Of a stretch of DNA of 64,000 nt, positions 24,301-53,423 are shown piece after piece. The DNA comes from Amphibalanus amphitrite (lineage: Eukaryota > Arthropoda > Thecostraca > Balanomorpha > Balanidae), in assembly GCF_019059575.1 (NCBI RefSeq), contig NW_024882724.1, positions 124,001-188,000 of the forward strand, given 5' to 3'. The notes beneath the pieces are model-generated. The model did not search any database and was not told the origin of the DNA. It saw nothing but the letters and a program-made list of their open reading frames with translations. Position 1 is the first letter of the stretch; every line of letters begins with the position of its first letter. The position numbers were made by a program, and so were the translations under genes.

Positions 24301-25172
24301 CCCTATTAGTGGCAGGGTTGTTTTCATCCACCCCTCAGGTTTTTCGGGAATATCTCCGAAACCGCTGAAGCTACGATGCTGAAATTTTCTGACTTTTCCT
24401 AAAACTAAATTGGGCACATTCCCTGAAAATTTCAAGTTCATAACTTTACCAGGGGCGGCTCCAGAGCACTGGGAATTGGGGGGTCCTATTCGTGAAGCGA
24501 GTCATTTGGGCGAAGATCACGATGCTGCACCAGTTTTACGAACAGTGAATGAAAGGTATCATGTGATAACATATACAGTTATTGTGCATCCTCTTTTGAC
24601 ACGTTTTTGCTATAATAGGCGGATCCAGGCGTCCAAAAAGGGGGGTTATGTCTTACCTCCCAACATAGGTGCCCTGACACCGCCTATGCATGACCAATAC
24701 AATTGTAGTCGTTCTCTCATAAGAAAATTGTAACATAACAAGACCATTACCGCACTTTTTAGAAACAGTACCAACAAAAACCTTATTTACTATACTTTTT
24801 GTGTACCCCCAATCTCAATGATCTGTATCCGCCTATGATTTTTGAAAATGCATATTTTTTAGGATCCATGTGAATTCCTGGTTCATTCTCTATCGATCGG
24901 CAAAAGTTGCGTTAAGATTGGTTCAGAAACCTGGCCGTGATAAACAGTCAAAAATGTATCTGCAATTTGCCCGTTTTTGCCCCCCTCTACCACCCCCTAT
25001 TGACATTTTTTAATTTTTATTTTTTTATAAATGTAGATCACGTTGAGCGAAATCGAATGCCGTTTGAATTTTGAAAATCGGCCCGTTAGATCTCGAGATA
25101 TCAAGGGGGGGGGGGTCGTAAACAGCCCCCCTGCCACTAATAGGGGTAGCCAGGAGCCTGCCACTAATAGGG
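24301..25172. mobile_element. piggyBac-like non-autonomous element 2
   Basis: TTAA on both sides (24297-24300, 25173-25176). Perfect 16-bp terminal repeats CCCTATTAGTGGCAGG and complement. A G-run next to a C-rich stretch lies just inside the right end (25105-25135). No transposase is present. A smaller inverted-repeat element with GGCGGATCCAGG at about 24617 and ATCCGCCTAT at about 24827 appears nested within it. Confidence 0.88.
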
Positions 25173-25176
25173 TTAA

Positions 25177-25763
25177 CCGTCTATGTAGTTTGCCAAGCGA
25201 TGTATAGTACAGGATAGCAAAACAGACTGGTCACCCTTCCCAGTTACTTCTCAACCCACGTGTAGATGTCGCTTCGATGGATCATCTTGCAAATTTTCAT
25301 CGCACACACTAACCCCACTTTTGAACAGTTCCCCTTCGTTCAGACGCGTCCCCTGGGTCGTCGCTGTGCTTTTATTTCATCTCGTGTTAGTGAAATGGTA
25401 AGGTGAATTTCCACTCCCAGTATGCGGCCTAGAAAGCAGTGGTTTATGCTCCCGCCGATAGATGTCACCACTATATAACGCCTGATCCACGCTGCACCGC
25501 AAAGCAGCTACTCATCTCCGGCAGGTAGCGCTAGCGCAGCGCATCAGGCATGCCCGGCTGTTGAGTGAGTAGTACCATTCTAACGTCCATCCTCGCCCGA
25601 ATGACCATTAAATGGGCTCATGTTTGTCCCCTGCTGCCCATAACGTTAGCCAACGGGACAATTCCTGCACCCATACCCTCACGTGCGAACGCTGATTTTC
25701 TCGAATTCGTCCCACCTGAATGAGAAACACCATGACTGACGTGATGCGCATGTATTGTTCAAA
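25177..25763. other. Intergenic DNA between convergent N-acetyltransferase and RPL13A
   Basis: Probably includes the RPL13A 3' UTR (minus strand). A minus-strand AATAAA occurs at about 25370, some 390 nt past the stop codon. Nothing else is recognised. Confidence 0.4.
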
Positions 25764-28700
25764 TTAAACCACGCATCCAAGGGACGCCATCTCCTTCTCG
25801 ATGGGGGCGAGCTGTTTGGAAACCTGCCTCAGTGCGCGCGCCTTCACCGCCTGAAATAGAACACACAACAATAATTAGAGACGAAGGCATGAAGGGCGTC
25901 TGTTACGATGCCTGGTCTGAAGTGATTGCTGGAAACGATTTATATGCATCAACAATAGACCGATCAGTGCCATTCGGCGGGACTCCCAAAAGACAATGAC
26001 TGTAACTTCCCGTAGTATCATCCTCGGGACAGCTTGAGAGGATGAGTTGCAATGGAAAGTCTTCATTTAGCACATGTTTAGAAAAGCACAGCTGAACACA
26101 ATAATGCATGGACAGCTGCGATTGTCGACATGATGTGCATGGCATGCCATAAACCAGTGGCATGCTCGGGACAGAATATCCCAAACATACAACAACGAAA
26201 ATTAACTACTGGTGTAAAATGTTCGGGACATTATCAGCAACACATAATCTATACGCAAATGTATTGGTGGCTAGTTGGCTGTGGTGCAGGATTGGGCCAG
26301 ATAAAACAAAAACCTACAAAACAAGCTAGTAATCATGCGGAAGCCTCGAAGTGACGGGGACATGTCAGCTACCAAGTAACCAAACCAGTGAGGAGCTTGA
26401 AAGCCTGAATTACTCAACCCCAATATCGTGCCCTGAATATGTTTTGGTGTCATTAGATAAAGCTTGGACGCCATTTAATTGCGTCCCAGAAAAGCTATTT
26501 CTGGCACCTAAAAGCTGACTCGCCCCAAAATTGGTCCTCAGCACCTATTTGGTGGATACCAGCACCAATCACGGAAAATGACCTTAATTAGCTGTTTCTG
26601 GCACCTATTCATCGGTACGCCTTACTCTTTTTTCTGAATCTGGCACCTAAATGCTGAGCGTAGCACCAATCTAGTAGAAAAATGAACTACTGGCTGGTAG
26701 AATCATGTTGTTCTGGTATAATGACCCCTGGAGTCTAGCCTAAAGGTTGCCAGTGCAGCTACACTCTAAGACAGCCCCGTAGTGATCTCAGCATTGTATA
26801 TGACGTTTAAGTAAGCAAATAATATTGATTTGTTTGAAAAAACAATGTCATTTAAATATTTAAAAGTATTTATTTGTAATGTTTAAAGGGAAACATTTTT
26901 GTGTGTAATTGTCTCGATTTTGACCATTAAAACGGGTATTGTATTTTTTGACGTCATCAAATAGCTCCAAAAAAGAAATGTACTGTTTTCATTCCGTTCA
27001 AGGCCGCTGAAGAAACGCGGGATCTTGCGTGGGACATTGTCCGTTGTTTGCCGCGCAGAGTTGTGCCGTGGTTGTGCCTTTTTCATCCGTTTCTTACTTA
27101 TGTCATATGTGTGCATGAAGCTTTGATTTTGTTTTTGGTTATTGTGTGGCCGGTCAGTCAAACGCCCCTGTAGAAACCGGATGCTGTGTTTGATCGAGAT
27201 GGAGTCAGACGATGATTGCAGGCCAGAAAGCTAATAATATTGAAAAGAGGGCCGGTTGCGTGGCATGTCTGTTCAGAGTTGACATTTTGCTTTACTCCAG
27301 TTTATGACCTGAGAGCCTGGCTGGAAGTGACGGATCCAAACTTTTCACGTTAAAATGGCTGAGGGTGCAATAATCTCTAGTCTCCACATAGCGGGCTGGT
27401 ATAGGAGCGTCTTGCTATGCTGCACCATAGCTGGCTAGTGATTCTCTTTTGGCTAGAAATGGCATTAATCATTATCTCCACTGGCGAAAATGGCACTTGA
27501 CATCACCGAATGCAACGTCCATGTTGTTAGGATACATAAAATCAGGAAGATTACGCGAATTAGGTAGGCAAACGTGGAATAAAATAGGTGCTGGATGCTT
27601 TGGTTTTGGTGCTGAATCAGCAAACAGCAAATACGGAGTTCAACTAGACGATCTGGCCACTTTAGGCTGTGTGGAAGCAATTAGGTGCCAGATTCAGATA
27701 TTAGGGTCGAATAAGCATTTTGGGGCTGATCAGCAATTAGGTGCCAGAAATAGCTTTTTGGGGACCAGAAACAAATATTCCCCATAAAGCTTTACTTCGT
27801 TACATGTAACTCGTAATACTCAAGAACAAGCCTGACAAATCCACTTTATAGACATTTACATTTTTATCTGTCAAACAGAATGATTGGTCATTTTCCAATC
27901 ATAATATCGACACCTTTTTTTAAAACCCCACATCTGCTCTCCCGTGAATTTCCGTGAGGCACGAAAGATCTCCATTTAACCCTCGCACGACCAGGCCATT
28001 TCTCATAACACGAACGACCAGGGGGGGGGTTGTTACGACCCCCCCCCTGGCGTTTCGAAACGGAAGGTCGTAGAGCTTAGCGGAAAAAACCAACGGATTG
28101 CTCTCAACGAGATCTCGCGATTGGTGGTATATTTTTTGGTCCTAGGTCAACATTTGACCTACTTTTGACCGGTCAAAGGTCAAATTTTCGGAAAAATAGA
28201 CTTTTTTCAACTTTCGGCGGCGATTGCGGCAAAACGGTGGGAGATATCGACTTGAAACCTTCACTATCGTGTTCCTTGATCAATTCTCTATCGTTTGGTA
28301 TGTATTTCGTTTCCCTAGCTCTAAAAATGGCGCGTTGGGAGCGCCGGAAGTCGGCAAGGTCACAGTCGGCGGCAGAAATTCGAAAAATCAAAATTTAAAT
28401 TTTTGAAATCTGATTGTATTTTTGGATTTGGGAGGTCCATTTGCTCCCTATAGAAGCTAATATTGCTGCATATTCCCATTGAGGTGACAAGAATTAGCAA
28501 AATAGTGGTTCGGGCGCTTTTCAAAAATAGTACCGGACGCTGTTCCTCTTGTGACGTCATAGCTCCGTGACCTGACCTGACCCGGTCAAATTTCTTATGC
28601 CATATGATAGCCAATACTTGCCCCAACATGCATGGGAAGTTTCATCACGATCCATCAACCGATGTCCGTACCACCGGCAGGAAACCTCGGGCGTTGGCAC

Positions 28701-31700
28701 TCAGTTTGTGAAAATCCGGCCGGAGGCTGTACCTCTTATGACGTCATAACTCCGTGACCTGACATGACCCGATCAATTTTTTTTCGGCAAAAGATGCGCA
28801 AAGGTTGCCCCAGTGGGTATTGAAAATTTCAGCCCGCTACGACAAGTCGTTTAGCGTGCACTTCGAAAAAACCTCAGGGGGGGGGTTGATACAACCCCCC
28901 CCCTAGGCGTTCTAGGGTTAATAGTGTCCAATCGTCCGATCCTGATCATATATGTGTGTTCGTAGGCCTGTTCTGGTATTGCTTTATCTGCCAAGACAGA
29001 CAAACTTGAGAAAAATCAAGTGATTTTACCTTTTTTTGAAGGTCTCTAACCAACTTGTCTAAAATTCACCGGAGAACAAATGTGGGGTTTAAAAAAGGTG
29101 TCGATATAAGGACACGTCCCTCTGATTGTGCTTTCAGTCTGCATGCCGGAAGTGAAACAAAAACTGCTTGAAGGACTGCATGCTAATGTGCACCATTATT
29201 GTAGATGTAAACCGCAACATTACCTCAGAATTCTTTGAGCATGAGAAAGACGATGGGAGGCAGCATTTAAAGGAGATCACGAGTCAGTCAAGCTACTCGT
29301 GTCCCGACGAAACACGTCATGGATAACAGCTCGTTGTGAAAATCAAATACAACAGTACTGCCTCCTCCAACCAAAACATTATCTCGCGACAGTCGGCAAT
29401 ACTGACCTTCTGGCCGGCCATCTTCTTGGCGTAGAGCCGGTCACGGACGCGGCGCCGCGCCTCCAGGGTCTTGACGACGTCCTGGTACTTCCAGCCGACC
29501 TCGTGTCCCAGACGGCCCAGCTCACAGTACTGCAGACACGGCACATCAACGGCGTTATGAAACAGGCCAGGGCAATAATTATACGGGACGGCCAGCATAT
29601 GTGACCATGCCATCGGCATTAGACACATATAATACGCGGACAGACTAGTTGGTTTACAGACAGCATGAGATATTCGTACATAAAAAACTTCAACGTAGCA
29701 CAACAATTAAATGGATTATAAACTGGCGACACACGTCGTGGTCTGTAACTTCCCGTAGTATCATCCTCGGGACAGCTTGAGAGGATGAGTTGCAATGGAA
29801 AGTCTTCATATAGCACATGTTTAAAAAAAGCACAGCTGAACACAATAATCCATAAGCAGCCGTGAATGTCGACATAATGTGCAGATCTGCGCTCGTAAAG
29901 GCGTCCCAATGAGGGGGAGGAACCGTACCGGGCGTCCGGGGCGGAGGCGCATCTTGCGCATGGCAGACGGCACGACCATGCGGCGCAGCTTCTGGTACTC
30001 GCGGGGCACACCCTCCACGCAGCGCAGGTTGAGCATGGCAGTGCCGCCGCGGCGGGTCTTGTGCGGCAGCATCCCTGCGGCCACACGTACCCAAGTCAGA
30101 CGAGACGAGCAAATGGTACATAAGACTGGCCACGACGCAGCAGGTTAATAGACGACGGCGATAATTTGTTAATTGTTCATGTTAATTGGCGATAAGTGTC
30201 GTCCGTTAGCGCAAAGAAACGAGCGTGTAATGGTAGTATGATTTGAACGACAACGAGGAAAAATAACGACGATATAAAACAGGCCGTTGTCACATCGAGC
30301 AGTGATAAAAACAGACCATTAATTACGGAGCGAGCGAAGCGAGCGTAGTCTTTCCTTAGATTAACGGAAATTTCTGAGTATGAGCGGCCGGCCGGCCGGC
30401 CGGCCGTGCGGACGCTTTTGCGAGGCTTATATCACAGCAACCACTTGACCGATTTACATGCGGTAATTTTTGTAGGATAGCTTCATTCCTTCTACCAAGT
30501 ATTGGACTATTCCCGATGCATTTGGATGACCCCTTATGCACGTGCCACGTGCAAAACGAAGAGGTGTCAGTTTTGTAATTGTTGCAATATCTCGGTAACT
30601 ACTTGGCCGATTGCGCTGAAAGTTGGCATGTAGGTAGGCACCCACTAGGCACTGCATATACATGTGCCAGAGTTGGGGTGCTGCTGCACGTGCGCACGTG
30701 CAGGGGTCGTTTCCAGATCTCCAGAACGGCTCGACCGATTGCGCTCAAATTTGGTACACGGTTAGGGACCAGTTAGTAGGGTGCCGTGCACAAGTCAGTT
30801 GGGACCCATTATGCACGTGCGCACGTGCAGGGTGCCGCTCCCAGATCTCGAGAACGGCTGGGCCGATTGTGCTCAAATTTGGCACGTCGCTAGAAACCGG
30901 CCAGTAGGGTGCCGTGCACAAGTCAGTTGGAGGTAGCCCCTCGAAATTTCGCACGTGCAAGACTCACCCCCTCGCTCGCTCCGTTAGTCGCCCCAAAAGG
31001 CGCTATACTGGTTGTAACTTCCCGTAGTATCATCCTCGGGACAGCTTGAGAGGATGAGTTGCAATGGGAAGTGTTTTTATAGCACATATTTAAAAAAGCA
31101 CAGCTGAGCACAATAATCCATGAGCAGCAGTGAATGTCGACATAATGTGCACACTACACGAACCACAAACCAGTGGAGTAGTGAATCACACAACCAAAAG
31201 TACAATTAATAAAGTTAATGGTATGGTATTCAAAGGGCTGTTCACGGGCCCTGTGTGCGGTTGGAACGTACACAGGCTCCAAGCTCACCCTCACCGCGCC
31301 CCGGCCTGCGTCAGCCTTCCGTCACTGCACACAGCGACCGCTGTGGCCGGTCGGGACTGGCCACAGCGTTAGTGTGTGCGGTCCACCGCACGCAGCCGTG
31401 TGACGTCATGCCGACTTCCCATCCCCTACCCCCACACCCGCTGCACACACCGCACTCAGCAGTGTGCGGTGCCCGTGAACAGCCCTCAGGACAAACCTCA
31501 ACAATGTATCGTGACGATGAAAGACGATGGCATCGTCTTTCACTGGCAAAAATACAAATTTACAAATGGCTATTTGCATATATCATGCTATCATCGCATG
31601 AGGCTAAAAAGTAAAACATTGGTTACAGGGCTGTGTGTTTTCAGCGAGTCAACACCAGCAGTGTGAGTATACAGACAATCCTGAACAAAAATCCCTTAAG

Positions 31701-34700
31701 TGGCACATAAACAACCATGAACCACCCCAGCAGGCTTTTACTCGAGCCAGCACCAACCAGAACCACCATCATCCCTAACAGCTTCTTCTGACAACATTCT
31801 GAAGAAACGGAGCCTAAGCCTGCGTTCGGTTTTCACTGGAATTTCCACTTCACGAAAACACCCGTTCGGGCATCGCGGAACGTGATAAATATCGCGGGAT
31901 CCCGCGAAACGGGACTGCCCGAACAGCCATCCTCAGCATGGAAACTCCACGCAAATGAAGAATCCCTCGGCGTAGAAATTTCAGGTAAAAAACGGCTCGT
32001 CCGAACGCACAGAAAATCTCGCCCAAGGTTAGGCGAGGTCAACTCACCTCTGATGACGCGACGCAGCATCATGCTGGGCGCACGGAAGTGGAAGGGACCG
32101 CGGGCCGGGTTCACGTTGCACCGCTTCCTGAGGTACTCCATGTACTTCATCTTGTTCCTGAAACACATGACAATTGACACATGATACAAATATTTGGATT
32201 TTATTACTACAGGACAGCCTAAAGGTAACATGGCTCTACAAAGCATATGTAGTTCAATGACTCCAATCAAGACTAAATAACCAGGGTTATTGATTATTGG
32301 CTGCAACAGCTAGGAATGCAACAGTTGTTAATCCTGACCTGCTACTCTAAGTAAACTAAGCAACAAAGCCTACATGTTGATCTATCAAGAAGGAAAAACA
32401 TAGATTTGTTAATTATCTGAATATCTCAGGTTTCTCTTTAAAGAAACCCAACATTTCTTTTTAAAGCCCAATAAAGAACATTCTTGCTCAATAAATATCA
32501 AATAACATTACTAACTAGCATTTCCTTGCTCAAAACCCTTCATGCTTGCAACCTCCAAAATAAAAGTTTTCAGGAAACAAATGGTGAATTCAATGATCCA
32601 AGTACTCCCAAAGACAATCAATTCACAACCAAGCAGTCTTCAAAGCAAAAAAAAAAAAATTGTTTGCCACTAGAAACTCGGCCTGTAAAGACTAGGTAGT
32701 AGATACTTGCACATAGTCAGCTGTATAACAACCATTCTGGCAGTCTTCACATTATCATAAACCAAAACATACTTCCAGCAAGAAACCTTGGGCACCTACC
32801 TCAGTCCTCACTGGATGACAACTGATTACCCCAACAACTTTGCAAAATTTAAATTGCCAAGAGTCAAATGTTAGGAACCTGCCCATGACCCTATCTTATA
32901 TTTAATACCATACCTGAAGAATGATCCAGAGATGTTGATTTCTTCACATTTCAGGACCACAACCTTGTCTCCATTGAGGAGAGCCTTGGCCACCACCGCG
33001 CCGAGGCGGCCGAGGAGGTGGCCTGAGCCATCCACCACAATAGCCTGAAACACCATGCATTCATGTAATATTAGCCACTCAGCATTTTGGTAGGGAGATC
33101 AAATGAACTTTATAGGATTACAGACTAACATTTGGTCATTGAATGCTTTGAGCATTTAGGCTGCAAGTGACTAAGAACTTGCCAAGACTTTATATGTGAA
33201 GATAAAGTCTGAGTGGTAGGTTGTAGGTATGTAGGTTATAGGTTGGTAGGCTGTTAAGTGTTAAGTAGGCTAGGTCTTATTAAGTCATGTTAAATTGTTT
33301 TTACCTACTCTGACTCCATGTTCACATTTACCACATATGTACTGTACAACAGTGGGCATGTTGAAATGTCTGAAGTTGATGAAACATTGCATTACAACAT
33401 GGTCGTAAATTAATAAGGTATTAGTATATATTGAGTCCGAGTGGACAATTGTGACGCTGTTGATACAAATACGTAACAGCAAAACATTTAGGTTTTAGGT
33501 TAGGTTAGGTTGTAGGTTTTAGGTTGGTAGATTTGTAGGTTAGGTTAGGTTAGGTTGTAAGTTTGTAGGTTGTAGGTTGTAGGTAAATAGGTAAGGTTAG
33601 GTCAGGTTTGATTATGTTTTTTCTTTTATTTCCAAGACATATAGGTAGGTATCATTTTTGGATTCAGAATGTCAAATAATGTAAGAATATGAAAACTTTA
33701 TCTTTTAACAGTCACTCGGACTCAATGTATACTTTTACCATTAATATCCCTTTTAATAATGAAAAAATGAAAATCTTGCATTTCAAAATACCTGCTTCAA
33801 GCTGTACCTAAGTACTATGCACGGCAGTGCGACAACAGCGAAATCAACAGAGCTGGGCGCGTTCCTCGATTTTCGGTAGTGCGTTAGCGTTCCTGCGTTC
33901 CTCCGGCCGCGGTTAGTGCGTTCCTGGAATAGCGTTCCTCATTTTTTTTTCGCTCGGTGCGTTAGCGTTCCTGCGTTCCTGCGTCCCAAACTGTTAACCC
34001 GTATTGTATTCTGGCTCTACCAAGCAGCAAATCATACCAAAATCAGTGCAACGCAACACTGTAGCGGACAAAGTAGGCAAATCGCGCCAGTCCAACACTA
34101 CAGGCGTGTTCTTCACAACCGAAGTCGTGGACAAAGAAATACCGCCGAACCACGCGGCGCGGGCCCAACCAAACACGGGGCGAATCGATCACAGAATACC
34201 CAGAATGGCGACGCGGGGCCGAAAAGCAACTCGGCATCTCTTTTCCGAATCGAATATCTGAAATGCGTTTTACCAATATCATCCGTAGGGTTTTCAACAA
34301 AAATACGACCTGCTTAAAAACAATAGTTAAGTTGAAAGATGTATCTAAGTAAAAGTTATCATATTTACTTTACACATTTGATGCCTGAAACCGAATCGAA
34401 TAGTGAACATCACCACTAAATCTAAACAAGCCTTCCTCGATTCGACCGACAAGTGGCGCCTCTACCGGCAAACACACGTACTCGAGATTCAAACATTTGA
34501 CACAGAGGTCATTGGCAGCAATATGATTTTTCGGGTGGTTCCGCAAGAACGCAGGAACGCTTCAAAATTTCGGGTGGTGTGTTCCTCTTACTTGCGTTCC
34601 TTTGAAAAACTTTGCGTTCCTGCGTTCTTGCGTTCCTAAAAAGGGCGGTGCGTACGTACGGAAGAACGCAGGAACGCACTAAAGGAACGCACTTGCCCAG

Positions 34701-34993
34701 CTCTGGAAATCAAAGCAGGAAGAGGTAAATGTAAAAATATTAATAATTATGAAATTAATGCAATTACATAGTTGCAATGCTCACATCAATTAAACCTTGC
34801 ACGCGTTCAACGGCCCGCGCAGGATTGGCCGCAGAAGTCGCAGATAATGATTTATCTAATGCAACAATGAATAAGCGACAAAGTTTCAGGACATTATTGA
34901 TAGGCGAACCCAAGATGAGCAAAATATGATGCCTTGGACCTAGAACCCGTCTAAATTGTGTCCAAACAAACATACCCGCTTCCTCTCCGACAT
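25764..34993 (-). CDS. RPL13A: Ribosomal protein L13a (uL13)
   Basis: Component of the 60S ribosomal subunit. Six minus-strand exons, in transcript order: 34976-34993, 32914-33044, 32048-32157, 29929-30074, 29407-29529, 25764-25850 (615 nt, 204 aa; the human protein has 203). It is recognised by [12 protein letters not shown] (8-19), [36 protein letters not shown] and [13 protein letters not shown]. The short first exon encodes only MSERKR and joins in phase 0 to the strongly conserved second exon; no other in-frame start with a donor is better. The C-terminus ([16 protein letters not shown]) is shorter and more divergent than in vertebrates. The gene is divergent from POLR3B and convergent with the N-acetyltransferase. 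Introns 3, 4 and 5 each hold one copy of an H/ACA-like snoRNA. Confidence 0.96.
25998..26139 (-). ncRNA. H/ACA snoRNA in RPL13A intron 5 (copy A)
   Basis: Same strand as the host gene. It folds as hairpin-hinge-hairpin-tail. The 5' hairpin is closed by GCACAT/ATGTGC and has an upper stem around CGCAGCTG/CAGCTGTG. The hinge AAATGA fits ANANNA. The 3' hairpin has lower stem ACTTTCC/GGAAGT, an internal pocket ATTGCAAC / TACTACG, and upper stem TCATCCTC/GAGGATGA. ACA follows, three bases before the assigned 3' end. The pocket can pair with AGUA and GUUGCAA around a U in the conserved 18S stretch GGAGUAUGGUUGCAAAGC. Confidence 0.8.
26140..26485 (-). other. Intron 5 of RPL13A, plain part
   Basis: Intronic sequence upstream of the snoRNA in transcript direction. 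No element or gene is recognised. Confidence 0.5.
26486..27775. mobile_element. Long imperfect inverted repeat (foldback-type element)
   Basis: Left arm (about 26486-26680) contains AAGCTATTTCTGGCACCT and further CTGGCACCTA words; the right arm (about 27600-27775) contains the complementary AGGTGCCAGAAATAGCTT with matching spacing. The centre is unique sequence. Boundaries and target duplication are not resolved. Located in RPL13A intron 5. Confidence 0.6.
27904..29107. mobile_element. Inverted-repeat element interrupted by piggyBac-like element 3
   Basis: Ends are inverted repeats of about 50 bp beginning ATATCGACACCTTTTTTAAA and continuing with CCCCACAT and TGAATTT. There is no open frame. 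The element is split by the TTAA element at 27980-28917, so its own length was only about 260 bp. Confidence 0.75.
27980..28917. mobile_element. piggyBac-like non-autonomous element 3
   Basis: Flanked by TTAA (27976-27979, 28918-28921). The ends CCCTCGCACGACCAGG and (complement) CCCTAGAACGCCTAGG match imperfectly. G-run/C-run palindromes sit near both ends (28021-28048, 28876-28903). The interior contains several TGACCT/AGGTCA words and no transposase. Nested in another inverted-repeat element within RPL13A intron 5. Confidence 0.82.
29741..29883 (-). ncRNA. H/ACA snoRNA in RPL13A intron 4 (copy B)
   Basis: Paralogue of copies A and C. The pocket and upper stem of the 3' hairpin are unchanged. 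The hinge is ATATGA (fits ANANNA) and ACA is followed by GAC. The 5' hairpin upper stem is CACGGCTG/CAGCTGTG (eight pairs including a G-U), differing from copy A while still pairing. It starts about 46 nt after the exon 4 donor and ends about 210 nt before the exon 5 acceptor, a typical intronic position. Confidence 0.82.
30326..30985. mobile_element. Foldback-type repeat with CACGTG motifs (RPL13A intron 3)
   Basis: Ends are TACGGAGCGAGCG and CGCTCGCTCCGTTA. The interior holds at least two copies of a unit of about 130 bp containing GCACGTGCGCACGTGCAGG and a GATCTC(G)AGAACGGC..GCCGATTG segment. A related copy in opposite orientation lies at about 35676-36470. No coding frame. Confidence 0.65.
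31010..31151 (-). ncRNA. H/ACA snoRNA in RPL13A intron 3 (copy C)
   Basis: Third paralogue. The lower stem of the 3' hairpin is a perfect ACTTCCC/GGGAAGT; the pocket (ATTGCAAC / TACTAC) and upper stem are identical to copies A and B. The hinge is ATAAAA (fits ANANNA). ACA is followed by three bases to the assigned 3' end at 31010. The distance from the upper stem to ACA is 14 nt, within the 14-16 nt expected for H/ACA guides. Confidence 0.82.
31234..31486. mobile_element. Short inverted-repeat element (MITE) in RPL13A intron 3
   Basis: Terminal inverted repeats AGGGCTGTTCACGGGC and complement bound a 253-bp GC-rich interior with internal GTGTGCGGT/ACCGCAC complementarity. No coding capacity. 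Confidence 0.7.
31487..32047 (-). other. Intron 3 of RPL13A, remaining part
   Basis: Between the MITE and the exon 3 donor. A weak inverted pair TGCGTTCGG (about 31822) and CCGAACGCA (about 32001) may mark another small element; otherwise featureless. Confidence 0.4.
32158..32913 (-). other. Intron 2 of RPL13A
   Basis: AT-rich intron with normal splice sites. Unlike introns 3-5 it contains no copy of the snoRNA and no recognisable element. Confidence 0.7.
33484..33612. repeat. Interstitial TTAGG-type (telomere-like) repeats
   Basis: Several runs of TAGGTTAGGTTAGG mixed with TTGTAGG and TTTTAGG variants in RPL13A intron 1. (TTAGG)n is the ancestral arthropod telomere repeat. Scattered TAGGT words continue to the left (33215-33260). 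Confidence 0.75.
33848..34705. mobile_element. hAT-like element with GCGTTCCT arrays (RPL13A intron 1)
   Basis: Ends CAGAGCTGGGC and GCCCAGCTCTG with an exact 8-bp flank duplication GAAATCAA (33840-33847, 34706-34713). The subterminal regions (33855-33990 and 34545-34690) are made of repeated GCGTTCCT / AGGAACGC words, the same architecture as the GGCTCC-array elements but a different word. 858 bp, no transposase. Confidence 0.92.
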
Positions 34994-35604
34994 GTCGAGT
35001 TGGGGAAAGGAAGTTTACGCGAACGTCTTTTTACAGCACTGTCTTTGCAAAATATATTTTTTATTTTCACTTTTCCGGACATGTTTTGCATTGTCTTTTC
35101 AACGAAAATTAAAAAAACATACTATTTCGATGAAATAATTTGTCAAAATTTATTTGAATCTGATTCATTCGAAAGAATTGTTGAAACGTAGCACATGTCA
35201 AAGTCTACATATTCTGCGCAGTAAATACGAAAAGGTGCGGAACGAAAGCAATAATATTTTGTTCGATAAAGAAGTTTGCGACTTTTCCTGAACGAGTTGC
35301 ATGGCAACAGCACCAAAAAGACGTCAACAGAAACAGGTTCCCAGGCAACGCGATTTTCCTTGATCAGACTATTCGTTCTAGAACAGAACAATTTGCGAAG
35401 GACCAATTTCTGGGCAGTGTTTTTATCAAGGCCGTAGAACTCAATGTTTCTGGGTAGGTACCGCATATTGCGCACATTTTTGTTATTATTATTATGATCT
35501 TGAGCATTTATATATTGTGATCGGTGCACCGTGTTGAATTCTTCTGACTATCTTAAGTGTTTGAAGGTTTATCCTTATTCTGTCTTTGCAGTGAAGCAGT
35601 GAAG
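34994..35604. promoter_or_regulatory. Shared head-to-head promoter interval of RPL13A and POLR3B
   Basis: Only 611 bp separate the two start codons. On the RPL13A side a pyrimidine tract on the minus strand (CTTCCTTTCCCC, 35013 to 35002) about 8-20 nt from the ATG resembles a 5' TOP sequence, expected for a ribosomal protein mRNA. On the POLR3B side TGTCTTTGCAG at 35581-35591 looks like a splice acceptor and may end a 5' UTR intron. No clear TATA box. Confidence 0.55.

Positions 35605-53423
<17,819 letters not shown>

Noticed and set aside
30356..30541. Short minus-strand ORFs in the foldback repeat as genes
   Set aside because: They lie inside a repeated element with a copy in opposite orientation and show no coding constraint.
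25998..31151. Treating the three 142-bp copies as an ordinary dispersed repeat or as C/D snoRNAs
   Set aside because: They lie only in RPL13A introns on the host strand and fold as H/ACA with hinge and ACA boxes. A GATGATA word resembles a C box, but there is no matching D box or terminal stem.
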